Of a DNA stretch of 64,000 nucleotides, positions 18,701 through 26,352 are shown one piece after another. The notes under the pieces were generated by a model that did no database searches, was not told the DNA's origin, and was given only the letters and a program-made list of their open reading frames with translations. This DNA comes from Curvibacter sp. AEP1-3 (GTDB taxonomy: Bacteria; Pseudomonadota; Gammaproteobacteria; Burkholderiales; Burkholderiaceae_C), in the NCBI RefSeq assembly GCF_002163715.1, contig NZ_CP015698.1:3919674-3983673 (forward strand). The letters run 5' to 3'. The translations under genes were made by a program, and so were the position numbers. Position 1 is the first letter of the stretch. Every line of letters starts with the position of its first letter.

Positions 18701-21700
18701 GCCGCGATCAAGGCCCGCTGCCCGCAGGCGCTGCCGGCGTTCCGCGCTGCGGGCGTGAGCATGGACGATGCGGCTACCGGTGAGCAGACCGCGGTGGCGC
18801 GGTATCAGCTTGCACAGCGCACGCTGCCTGCCTGGCAGGCGGCATTGGCGCTGGTCGATGCGGCGGCTGGCCTGGTGGCTCGCGCCTGGCCCGGCGCCGC
18901 CGGCAGCGATGCGTCGGCCTGGCGAGTCGACCATGTCCGGCTGGTGGGCGTGTCGGCGCCGGCGGGCTCGATCTTCCTGCGGATGCTGCCCGAAGGTGGC
19001 TATGCCGTCGACGCGCTCGACGCGGAAGGGCGCATCTGGATGACCGCGCGCGGGCTGAGTGCGAACCAGGGCGACCCGTTGCTGGAGCGCATGTTCTACC
19101 GCCCCGAGTGGGTCGAGCACGCGCTGCCGATGGCCGAGCCGACTGCTGGCGAGGCGAAGGGGGCCGTGGTGCTCGTCTACCCGAGCGCCGCCGCGTTCGT
19201 CGCCAAAGGGTTGAAGAAGCGGCTGAACCAGCCGGTACACGAGATCGTGCTGGGCGGCAAGACGGCGGTGCTGTCGGCGCGCTCATGGAGCGTGGCACTG
19301 ACCGACGAAGCGGCCCTGCCTGCCTGCGTGCAGCACATCGGCGCGATCGACTCGGTCTATTTCCTCGGCGGTGTCAACATCGAGCACTGGCATCCGCGCA
19401 GCACCAAGGAGCTGAGCGACGTGCAGACGGCCAGCACGGCGATGCTGCTGCGCCTGGTCAAGGCGATCGAGGCACAGAACGCGTCGCGCCAGCGCTGGTC
19501 GCTGCGGATCGTCAGCAACGCCGTCGCGAAGATCGCTGACGACGATGTGATTCAACCGTTCACCGCCGGCCTGCTCGGCTTCGCGAAGGCGCTGACCAAT
19601 GAGCTGCTGCACGTCGCGACCCAGTGGGTCGACCTGGCGCTCGGCGAAGGCGTCGTGGCGCTGACGCCCGAACTGGGCCAGGACCTCGACCGCGTGATCG
19701 CCGGCGTCGGCGACGGGCAGCAGCTGGCGCTGCGCGGCGGCAAGGCCTATCGCCGCACGCTGCGGCCGGCCAGCCTGGCGCAGCCGCAGGCGAGCGCGTG
19801 GCGTGACGACGGTGTCTACGTGATCGTCGGCGGCGCCGGCAATGTCGGCGTGCGCATCAGCCAATACCTGGCCGAGCGCTGCGGCGCCAACATCGCGTGG
19901 ATTGGCCGCCGCGCGGCGGACGACGCGATGCTGGCCCAGTGCGCCAAAGTGGACGCTGGCCGCGTCCGCTACTACCAGGCCGACATTGGCGACGACAAGA
20001 AGCTGGCCAAGGCACTGCAGAAGATCGAAGCCGAGATGGGGACGCTGCGCGGGGTGTTCCATTCGGCGATGGCGTTCTCGGGCGGCCGTCTGGCGACGCT
20101 GACCGAAGCCGAGTTCATCGACGCGCTGCATGCCAAGACGATCGGCTCGCACGCGTTGTACCGCGCGCTGAAGGGTCGCGACCTCGACTTCCTGATGTTC
20201 TTCTCGTCGGGCGAGGCGTTTGTCGGCAACAAGGGCTGGGGCGCCTACACGGTGGCCTGCAACTTCCAGGACGCCTTCAGCCTGCACCTGCGCGAAGAGA
20301 CCGGCTGGCCGGTCCACGTCATCAACTGGGGCTTCTGGGAAGGCAACGACCGCGGCGACCCCGAGCTGCTGCGCGCCAAGGGCATCTACCCGCTCAACGG
20401 CGAACAAGGCGGCCAGGCGATCGAGCGCCTGCTGGCCAGTGGGCTGGGCCAGGTGATGGCACTGAACGTCTCGGATGCCGTGCTCGAACGCATGGGTGTC
20501 GAGCTGCCGAAGTCGGCCCAGCCGGCACCGGCGAAGCCCACGGCGCGCCCGGTCGTCGAGTCGAAGGTCGCCGAGGCGGGCCGCGAGGTCGGCAAGGTGA
20601 TCGAGCAGATCTCGCAGCAGGCCAAAGTGGCGCATGTCGAGGCGGCGTTGACCGTCGACGCGGTGGCGGAAAGCGTGCGGGCGATCGTGGCCGACACGCT
20701 GATGATCGAGCGCGAGAAGATCGACCTTGATGCCGACTTGGCCGACTTCGGTGTCGACTCGCTGATCGTCGTCAACTTGCACCGCGCACTCGAAGAGCTG
20801 GCTGGCACGCTGCCCGCGACGCTGTTCCTCAACTACCAGTCGGTGCGCGAGGTCGCCGAGTTCCTGATCAACAACCATGTCGAACAGGCGCGCCAGTTGT
20901 TGGGCGGGTCGGCTCCGGCCGCGGTTGCGGTTGCGGTACCAACCGAGACGCAGGCGCCTACGCCCGTCGCGGTGGACGAGACGCCGGTACAGGTCCTGAC
21001 GACGTCGACCGGGCCGACGGCGGCCGAGCTGTCCGACCGGGCCCGCGTGCTGCGCCGCATCCCAGCCGACCAGATCGAGTCGTTCCTGTTCTCGTACGGT
21101 GACCTCTTCCGCGAAGGCCAGCTGGCAAATGCGCAAGCGAGCGGCACGGCCGAGGTCGGTGCGGACGAGCTGCTGCACCTGTTGGTCGAAGTGCCTTCGT
21201 GCCCGCAGGTCGAGGTGTTCGTCACCGGGGAGGGCTCGTCGCTGGTGCTGATGCCGGCGGTCGCGCTGACCGCGCCGGTCTGGCTGCGACAACTGGAGTC
21301 GCTGCGCACGCAGTACCGCCTGATAGTGATCCACGCGCCGGGCTACGGGCTCAGCAAGGCGATCCGCGAGTCGACCGCCGCCGGCGTGTCGCGCGTGTTC
21401 TCCGAGGTGCTGCAGCGTCTGATCGGCGCGCAGCCGGCGCACCTGGTGTCGTCGTGCTTCGGCTCGATCGCGGCGGCGCACCTGGCCCGCTTCCATCCGG
21501 AACAGGTTGCGTCGCTGAGCATGGTCGGCGGCTTCTACGACGGGGCCGACCTGCCACCGGTGACGGCCGACAACCTCTCGATCGAAGAGGTGATGCAGAT
21601 GATCCAGACCGTCTCCGGGTCGCTGAAGCTGGACTTCGACACCGTCGCGGCGCAGTGGTCGGCCGACGATCCGCGCCGGCTCGAGACCGAGCGCATGGGC

Positions 21701-22033
21701 GGCCTGTTGATCGGCAGCCAATGCGCCAACCCGCTGGTCGCGATGCGCTACCTGAACGAGATGATCACGCTGTCGACGCTGGACTGGATGCGCGAGATCC
21801 GCCTGCCGGTGAACTTCCTGTTCGGCGATCTGGACACCGTGATCCGCCCGGTGCACTCGCAGAAGATGCACGAGGCCACGGTCGGCTCCGGCCTGGTCGA
21901 GATCAAGGGCTCGGGCCACTACCCGTTCCTGACCCACTCGGGCGAGTTCGACGACGTGCTGACCCGCTTCGTGACTCAGGTCGATGCGACGCTCACGTCG
22001 GAGGCCGCGGCCGATTCCTCTGTCCTTTCCTGA
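15785..22033 (+). CDS. PKS with release domain: ACP-KS-(inactive carrier)-(DH-like)-KR-ACP-TE
   Basis: 2082 residues. N-terminal ACP with Ser48 (GIESV) completes the module of the preceding protein. Ketosynthase about 160-590 has Cys326 (DTMCSSS), His461 (EGHGTGT instead of EAHGTGT) and His501. Residues about 642-712 look like a carrier domain, but Phe673 stands where the phosphopantetheine Ser should be. The stretch about 800-1100 resembles a dehydratase fold without recognisable His/Asp motifs. The ketoreductase (about 1340-1560) keeps Tyr1488 but has Cys1492 at the usual Asn position, with Asn next to it. ACP Ser1659 (GVDSL) follows. The C-terminal alpha/beta-hydrolase thioesterase (about 1780-2075) has Cys1891 in SSCFGS at the nucleophile position, Asp2015/2017 and His2045. 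No AT. A clear GGAG lies before the ATG. Confidence 0.92.
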   Translation: MSNTETNGRDAWPKRVEEIVRHAIMQETKLPAHQLASDTTFEEYGIESVMVVAITRRLEETFGELAKTLFFEFQTIRELAGFLAREYPQPATEPTPVPASAVVKPEPIVAVAAPAPAAAPSAPVPVQAAVSAPAVAAQEPGAAMPCAFLLADEPAAAPNPQDEPIAIIGMSGRFPMADNLDEFWANLVAGKNCISEVPAELWDWREIWTTEKGVEGKSYTRWGGFMNDVDKFDPLFFNISNLEAQSLDPQERLFLETVYHTIEDAGYAREQLAGRKVGVYAGAMWSQYQLYGVDSANAGSSYASIANRVSYWFNFTGPSIGLDTMCSSSLTTVHLACESLRRGETELAIAGGVNVTVHPNKYMFLSKTGFASTEGLCRAYGEGGDGYVPGDGVGALLLKPLSAAQRDGDRILALIRGSAINHGGKSNAYTVPNPKLQASLIKEALDAARVDPRTISYIEGHGTGTALGDPIEVRALTQVFGESSDEVGYCALGSVKSNVGHLESAAGFAGIAKVVLQMRHRQLVPSIHTEVLNKNIDFDKTPFVVQRTLAPWRQPVLKDEQGLDVRVPRRAGVSSFGAGGANGHVVLEEFVEAPQAAAAVPASSQLFVFSAKNNERLQAVVQRFVASALSDAPARVAAGPAAEEVMAVVAGALGVSVGLLDAGDAWTDLSVDFWAAERMARRINQAFETALTAEDVLRAGTVGQLCALAGGAGVATSANEPERFANLAYTLQVGREAQAKRLAVEADSLGQLRERLERFLAGAQEAEGVANSPASNRDRVQADGEQDQEFLRSLARGRKWAKLARLWCHGASVPWAECHRGWPVRHVDLPLYPFAKERCWVNNAATTVKPAAAVSGLAAQLNALQSLDGTLRFDLRWDDVAADGAAEARIMGWIGEAADFVGERGSANDVRWQRGATLDAGAALTLEIAQGPAGAEAPAVRLLDEAAQPLAGAVLRQRDETGSEVVAATTDLAAIKARCPQALPAFRAAGVSMDDAATGEQTAVARYQLAQRTLPAWQAALALVDAAAGLVARAWPGAAGSDASAWRVDHVRLVGVSAPAGSIFLRMLPEGGYAVDALDAEGRIWMTARGLSANQGDPLLERMFYRPEWVEHALPMAEPTAGEAKGAVVLVYPSAAAFVAKGLKKRLNQPVHEIVLGGKTAVLSARSWSVALTDEAALPACVQHIGAIDSVYFLGGVNIEHWHPRSTKELSDVQTASTAMLLRLVKAIEAQNASRQRWSLRIVSNAVAKIADDDVIQPFTAGLLGFAKALTNELLHVATQWVDLALGEGVVALTPELGQDLDRVIAGVGDGQQLALRGGKAYRRTLRPASLAQPQASAWRDDGVYVIVGGAGNVGVRISQYLAERCGANIAWIGRRAADDAMLAQCAKVDAGRVRYYQADIGDDKKLAKALQKIEAEMGTLRGVFHSAMAFSGGRLATLTEAEFIDALHAKTIGSHALYRALKGRDLDFLMFFSSGEAFVGNKGWGAYTVACNFQDAFSLHLREETGWPVHVINWGFWEGNDRGDPELLRAKGIYPLNGEQGGQAIERLLASGLGQVMALNVSDAVLERMGVELPKSAQPAPAKPTARPVVESKVAEAGREVGKVIEQISQQAKVAHVEAALTVDAVAESVRAIVADTLMIEREKIDLDADLADFGVDSLIVVNLHRALEELAGTLPATLFLNYQSVREVAEFLINNHVEQARQLLGGSAPAAVAVAVPTETQAPTPVAVDETPVQVLTTSTGPTAAELSDRARVLRRIPADQIESFLFSYGDLFREGQLANAQASGTAEVGADELLHLLVEVPSCPQVEVFVTGEGSSLVLMPAVALTAPVWLRQLESLRTQYRLIVIHAPGYGLSKAIRESTAAGVSRVFSEVLQRLIGAQPAHLVSSCFGSIAAAHLARFHPEQVASLSMVGGFYDGADLPPVTADNLSIEEVMQMIQTVSGSLKLDFDTVAAQWSADDPRRLETERMGGLLIGSQCANPLVAMRYLNEMITLSTLDWMREIRLPVNFLFGDLDTVIRPVHSQKMHEATVGSGLVEIKGSGHYPFLTHSGEFDDVLTRFVTQVDATLTSEAAADSSVLS

Positions 22034-22047
22034 AGGTCCTGACAACC

Positions 22048-23616
22048 ATGCGCAATTCACTTTCCTACCAGCTCGAGATGCGGCTGGACCAAGCCACGGG
22101 CTGCCTGACCGGTGTGGGTTACATCCAGAGCCTGCGCGATTCACGCGACCTGTGGCTCGATGGCCGCCGCGTCAGCGTCACCGAGCACCCGGCGTTCGCC
22201 GGGTTGCGCAACGAGATGGCGCGCCTGTACGACCTGCAGCACCGCTCCGACCTGCGCGAGGCGATGTCCGAGCCGCTCGAAGGCGCGCCGTATCGCGTCA
22301 GCCACTCGTATGCGCTGCCCTACACCGAAGAGCAGCTGCAGGCCAAGTGGGCCAACTCGCACCTGTGGATGGAGCACAGCTGGGGCCAGCTGCCCCGGGT
22401 GCCCGACTTCATGGCTAACGTGGTGGTCGGCCTGTACGACTACCGCGAGGCCTTGGCCAAAGTCGACCCGCAGTTCGGCGACAATGCGGCGCACTACCAC
22501 GCCTACTGCAGCCGCCACGACCTGAGCATCACCCATGCGATCGGTGACCCGCAGATCGACCGCTCGGCCGGCCCGAGCGACAACCCCGACCTGGCGCTGC
22601 GCGTGGTGCGCGAGACGCCCGATGGCGTGGTGATACGCGGCGCGAAGCAGGTGGCGACGCTGGCGCCGTTCGCGCACGAGGTGCTGATCTACATGTCGCC
22701 GACGTTCGCGATGCGCGACAAGCCGGAGTTCGTGATTTGGTGCGCCCTGCCGATGCAGACGCCGGGCCTGCGCGTGATGTGCCGCGAGGCACTGCCGCGC
22801 ACCGAGGGTAGCTTTGCCCACCCGTTCGCCGGCCGCTATGACGAACAGGACGCGATGCTGTTCTTCGAAGACGTCTTCGTGCCGCGCAACCGCATCTTCC
22901 TGCTACGCGACGCCAAGACCGCTTTCGACGGCTTCCGGCGCCTGAACGTCTGGTCTCTCTATGTCGGCCAAATCCGCTTCTATCACCGGATGATGACCCA
23001 CCTGGCGGTCGCCGCGATGGTCAGCGATTCGATCGGCGTCAGCGGCTTCCGCGAGATCCAGGGCAAGCTCGGCGAGCTTGCCACCTATGTCGAGATGACC
23101 AAGCTGGCGCTGCTGGGCATGGAAAAGCAGACGGCTCGCACACCGGGTGGGCTGCTGGCGCCGGGCTCGACGCTCGGTCCCGATGCCTTCGCGGCGCAGA
23201 TAGGCACGCGGGCCAGCGAGATCCTGCGCGAGCTCGGTGCCTCGGGCCTGCTGATGCAGCCCAGCGAAGCGGACCTGGTATCGCCCGAGCTGCGCCCGCT
23301 GCTCGAGCGCTACATGTGCGGCAAGGACATCGATGTCGACCGCAAGGCCCGGCTGTTCCGCATGGCCTGGGACCTGACTTGCGACAGCTACGGCATGCGC
23401 CAGGAGCTCTACGAAAAGTGGAACCGCGGCGACCTGGCGCGCAACCGCATCGCGCTGTTCAACACCCTGGACCGCTCGGCGATTACCCAGCGAATCCAGG
23501 AGGCGATCGCATCGCCGTCGTTCGGCCTGCAGGACCGCCCGGTGCCCGAGTGCGCCACCAAGGCGCCCGCTGCCGCGCCGGCCGTCCACGCGCTGCCCGA
23601 ATCCTCTCTCCAATGA
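22048..23616 (+). CDS. HpaB-type FADH2-dependent monooxygenase
   Basis: 522 residues from the ATG at 22048, matching the ~520-residue 4-hydroxyphenylacetate 3-monooxygenase large-subunit family (acyl-CoA-dehydrogenase fold). The signature GDPQIDRS near residue 168 and ITHAIGDPQ resemble the HpaB flavin-loop region, and FFEDVFVPRNRIFL the family's DDVFVPWERVF. These enzymes ortho-hydroxylate phenols, free or carrier-bound, using reduced flavin supplied by a separate reductase. No reductase gene is seen here, so it must come from elsewhere. The gene starts 14 bases after the last megasynthase. I chose this start because upstream codons in the same frame overlap the thioesterase domain. With an aminohydroxybenzoate starter, ring hydroxylation is the simplest role, but that is inferred. 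Confidence 0.88.
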   Translation: MRNSLSYQLEMRLDQATGCLTGVGYIQSLRDSRDLWLDGRRVSVTEHPAFAGLRNEMARLYDLQHRSDLREAMSEPLEGAPYRVSHSYALPYTEEQLQAKWANSHLWMEHSWGQLPRVPDFMANVVVGLYDYREALAKVDPQFGDNAAHYHAYCSRHDLSITHAIGDPQIDRSAGPSDNPDLALRVVRETPDGVVIRGAKQVATLAPFAHEVLIYMSPTFAMRDKPEFVIWCALPMQTPGLRVMCREALPRTEGSFAHPFAGRYDEQDAMLFFEDVFVPRNRIFLLRDAKTAFDGFRRLNVWSLYVGQIRFYHRMMTHLAVAAMVSDSIGVSGFREIQGKLGELATYVEMTKLALLGMEKQTARTPGGLLAPGSTLGPDAFAAQIGTRASEILRELGASGLLMQPSEADLVSPELRPLLERYMCGKDIDVDRKARLFRMAWDLTCDSYGMRQELYEKWNRGDLARNRIALFNTLDRSAITQRIQEAIASPSFGLQDRPVPECATKAPAAAPAVHALPESSLQ

Positions 23617-23635
23617 CAAAAAGGACGACCCTGCC

Positions 23636-25006
23636 ATGAGCCAACAACAAACTGCCCCTGGGGGCCCGCAACAACTGCCCCCAGTGTGGGCCATCGTGAT
23701 CCCGGTGTTTATCGAGTTGGTGCTGACTTTCTCGGTGTTCTTCTCGGATTCTTTCTTCCTCAGCCGGATCTCCGACGCTGTCGCGGCGAGTGTCGGCACG
23801 ACGATCCCGATCTTCATGGTCTGCGTGCTGGTTGCAATGATGATGGCGCAGGGCGCCAGCAACGCCGCCGGCCAGTTCAACGGTGCCGGCCAGGCCAAGG
23901 AGGCGGGCCGGATCTATTGTGCCGCGCTGGTGGTCAACGCCGGCTTGGGCCTGCTGGCCGCGCTGGTGATGGGCCAGGGCGCGTCGGCGATCGCCGCGGG
24001 CCTGGGGCTGGCCAGCGACGAGCATCGTCACGCAACCGAATTCATGTCGGCCATCGCGCCGGCGCTGGTCTTTATCGGGCTGAAGTACGCGATCGGCACG
24101 GTGTTCGTGTCGCGCGGCCAGACTGTCTGGACGATGTTCGGCGGCGTCGTCGCGATCGTCGTCAACATCGTGCTGAACATCGTCTTCCAGCGGGCAGGCA
24201 TGGGCATCGAAGGCGTCGCGTTGGCCACCATTCTGGCGCAGGTAGTGGTGATCGTGTTCTATGTCGTCGTGATGCTGACCAAGGTAAGGTCGCCGCACGA
24301 GTGGCGGGCCTTCTTCGCCGCGCCGGCCGAGCCAATCCGCAACGTGCTTCGCATCGGCGTGCCGTCTGTCGTGCAACCGGTGTCGGCCGAGCTGGCGATG
24401 CTGGTGATCGCCGCGGCGGCCGTTCACCTCGGCACCGAGGCGATGGCGGCACGCGTCTACGTGATGAACTTGGCCACGGTGGCAATCTGCTGGGCCGCGG
24501 CGGTCTCGATCGGCAACCAGGTGCTGGTGGCGATCCTGGTCGGATCTGGGCAGCCGCAGGCGGCCAACGCGGTGCTGACATCGAACCTGCGCATCGCGGT
24601 GGTGGGCAGCCTGCTGATCGCGCTCGCGCTTTGGGCATCGGGGGGCACTCTGGTGGGCATCTTCACCAAGGACCCGAAGATCATCGCGATCAGCATGGAC
24701 CTGCTGGTGCTGGCGATCCTTCTCGAGCCGGCGCGCTCGTTCGGTACGCTGTCCAGCTTCGCGCTTAAGGCGGCGGGCGATGCCAACTACCCGGCGGCCG
24801 TCGGGCTGGGGGTGACCTGGCTGGTGGCCGTGCCGCTGGCCGTCTACCTGTGCCTCTACAGTGGCCTGGGCATGGCTGGCCTGTGGGTTGGGCTGGTGGT
24901 TGACGAAACGCTGCGCGGCATGATCAATTTCCGGCGCTGGCAGTCTGGTAGGTGGCAGAGTAAGGCGTTAACGATGTCTGTTTCTGTAGCCAAGGAAGCG
25001 CTATGA
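23636..25006 (+). CDS. MATE-family efflux transporter
   Basis: 456 residues with about twelve hydrophobic helices arranged as two related halves, typical of NorM/MATE antiporters. The second half opens with NVLRIGVPSVVQPVSAE, the usual G-P-x-x-x-Q region of the family's repeat. MATE proteins export cationic or amphipathic drugs against Na+ or H+. It lies 19 bases after the monooxygenase in the biosynthetic operon, so it is the likely product exporter and self-resistance pump. The sequence composition drops sharply in GC just after its stop, where the cluster is interrupted. Confidence 0.9.
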   Translation: MSQQQTAPGGPQQLPPVWAIVIPVFIELVLTFSVFFSDSFFLSRISDAVAASVGTTIPIFMVCVLVAMMMAQGASNAAGQFNGAGQAKEAGRIYCAALVVNAGLGLLAALVMGQGASAIAAGLGLASDEHRHATEFMSAIAPALVFIGLKYAIGTVFVSRGQTVWTMFGGVVAIVVNIVLNIVFQRAGMGIEGVALATILAQVVVIVFYVVVMLTKVRSPHEWRAFFAAPAEPIRNVLRIGVPSVVQPVSAELAMLVIAAAAVHLGTEAMAARVYVMNLATVAICWAAAVSIGNQVLVAILVGSGQPQAANAVLTSNLRIAVVGSLLIALALWASGGTLVGIFTKDPKIIAISMDLLVLAILLEPARSFGTLSSFALKAAGDANYPAAVGLGVTWLVAVPLAVYLCLYSGLGMAGLWVGLVVDETLRGMINFRRWQSGRWQSKALTMSVSVAKEAL

Positions 25007-25137
25007 GTACTCTATCTTTGATTGATGCTGACTGGCGGCAAAGACCTACCTGCACGAAAAATTCCGCACAAGTAAGCAGCCCCGATAAGTTTCGCTCCAC
25101 GACCTTTGCGCCGTCTGCTTTAAAAACAATGACTTAG
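25003..25137 (+). pseudogene. Short ORF coupled to the MATE gene, likely a truncated gene start
   Basis: An ATG overlaps the MATE stop in an ATGA arrangement, preceded by a good ribosome-binding site (AAGGAAG). It reads 44 codons (starting MSTLSLIDADWRQRP) to TAG at 25135-25137. The first third looks like the start of a normal coupled gene. After about 25040 the composition changes and the frame runs into an inverted-repeat structure. I read it as the beheaded start of a former cluster gene cut by the insert that follows. A genuine small peptide cannot be excluded, and I recognise no family. Confidence 0.4.
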
Positions 25138-25178
25138 CTAAGTTTTTCGGAGCGAAACTTGTGCTACGGCGCTTACTT
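25070..25178. repeat. Nested inverted repeats at the edge of the insert
   Basis: Outer arms AAGTAAGC (25070-25077) and GCTTACTT (25171-25178) enclose perfect 12-base arms AAGTTTCGCTCC (25087-25098) and GGAGCGAAACTT (25149-25160). The 7-mer GCACAAG (25066) also pairs with CTTGTGC (25158). The layout recalls an integron attC site, and the next gene belongs to a family found in integron cassettes. The canonical core boxes (RYYYAAC/GTTRRRY) are not at the arm ends, so this is a resemblance only. Confidence 0.6.
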
Positions 25179-25206
25179 TTCGATTTAACTGAATTTGGAG
25201 AATTTA

Positions 25207-25644
25207 ATGGAATATGAAATTGTTGATTATGGCGGCGTGACAATTGTTGGCATCTCTTCCAGAGTGGACAACAGCGATGCTGGTTTCAAGAAAATAGAAC
25301 TTCTATGGAAGGAATTTTTTGAACGAAGTATCAAGCGTAAGCTTGGTCTTGAAGGCGATTCTGAAATTTGCGAGGCATATTTTGATTATGAAAGCGATGC
25401 CAACGGCCCCTACACAATTGTCCTGGGCGCACTGCTGCATCCGTATGTTCCTCCAATGAACGAGGAGTTGGTGATGCACCATGTTGAAAAAGGGCGTTAT
25501 GCGAAGTTTCACACTGCCAACCCAAATGGTATCCGTGATGTTTGGAAACACGTTTGGGGTCGTACTGATTTGAATCGTCGCTACGCTTGCGACTTCGAGC
25601 TAATTAGCTCACAGGGTGCCGACGTGTATGTGTCTGTGAAATGA
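25207..25644 (+). CDS. GyrI-like / Cass2-type effector-binding protein
   Basis: 145 residues from the ATG at 25207, which has GGAG eight bases upstream. The start YEIVDYGGVTIVGISSRV and the body with EICEAYFDYES, LGALL and GRYAKFHT match the stand-alone AraC-effector-binding (GyrI-like) fold, including integron-associated Cass2. These proteins bind cationic amphipathic drugs. Here that could mean sequestration or sensing of a MATE substrate. The gene is much AT-richer than the cluster around it and follows the nested inverted repeats, so it appears to have come in separately. The function is inferred from fold alone. Confidence 0.7.
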   Translation: MEYEIVDYGGVTIVGISSRVDNSDAGFKKIELLWKEFFERSIKRKLGLEGDSEICEAYFDYESDANGPYTIVLGALLHPYVPPMNEELVMHHVEKGRYAKFHTANPNGIRDVWKHVWGRTDLNRRYACDFELISSQGADVYVSVK

Positions 25645-25650
25645 CAGGGA

Positions 25651-26352
25651 GTGAGGCTGTTGCGCAAGTCATCGAAGTTGAAAACCACCATGCTGAAGGT
25701 ACATCCCGATCGTCCGTCGCTGGAACCTAACATGGCACCGGAGGCGCTCGACGCGTTCTACTGGTACATGCAGGAGTTGGTGACTTATTGCCGCGAGCAG
25801 GGTCTGTCGACCCAGGGGCACAAGCACGAAGTGTTAGAAAGGATTCGCGATCACCTCTGCGGTAGGCTGGTCATGACGCCACGGGAGTCTGCTCGTACCA
25901 GAGCGACTCGTGCAGCTACCGGCGATCACACGATCACGTTCGAAACACGGATCGGTCCCGACTACAAGTGCGATGCCAACACCCGAGCCTTATTCGAGTC
26001 AGTCATTGGCCCGCACTTTCACTTCACCGCGCACCTGCAGAGATTTCGCCGTGCCAACACGCACCGACAACTAACCTATGGCGACTTGGCGACCGAATGG
26101 ATCGCCGAACACGAGCGGCGCAAGGACAAGAACTACAAGTCCACGCTGATGCACACCTGGGAATACAACCGCTTCGTCCGGGACTACATGCGCGACAAGG
26201 AGCGCAACCAGGGCAAGACCCTGAAGGACGCGGCAGCCGCCTGGAACGCCCTGCGCCAGTCGTGCGGGCCACGTGACTACGCCAGCAGCATCGCCGCACG
26301 GGACGCCGAGGACAGCCGAGCCGCGCACCCCTACCGAGACCCACAAGCATGA
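25651..26352 (+). CDS. SAP-domain protein (DUF6434-like)
   Basis: 233 residues from GTG at 25651; an internal ATG at 25690 is an alternative start. Residues about 25-65 form a SAP-like helix-turn-helix (QELVTYCREQGLSTQGHKHEVLERI), a putative DNA-binding motif. The C-terminal half, with FHFTAHLQRF and TLKDAAAAWN, resembles the DUF6434 region of SAP-domain proteins of unknown role. The stop overlaps the ATG of the phosphopantetheinyl transferase gene (ATGA), so it is translationally coupled to the rest of the biosynthetic operon despite looking foreign. No pathway role can be assigned. Confidence 0.65.
   Translation: MRLLRKSSKLKTTMLKVHPDRPSLEPNMAPEALDAFYWYMQELVTYCREQGLSTQGHKHEVLERIRDHLCGRLVMTPRESARTRATRAATGDHTITFETRIGPDYKCDANTRALFESVIGPHFHFTAHLQRFRRANTHRQLTYGDLATEWIAEHERRKDKNYKSTLMHTWEYNRFVRDYMRDKERNQGKTLKDAAAAWNALRQSCGPRDYASSIAARDAEDSRAAHPYRDPQA

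Noticed and set aside
21199..22047. In-frame extension upstream of the HpaB-type gene
   Set aside because: The frame is open but overlaps the thioesterase domain of the last megasynthase and shows no homology. The ATG at 22048 gives the family's normal length.
24965..24975. GTTAAC word near the end of the MATE gene as an integron core site
   Set aside because: It does not fit GTTRRRY and lies within the MATE coding sequence, with no matching inverse core at the proper distance.
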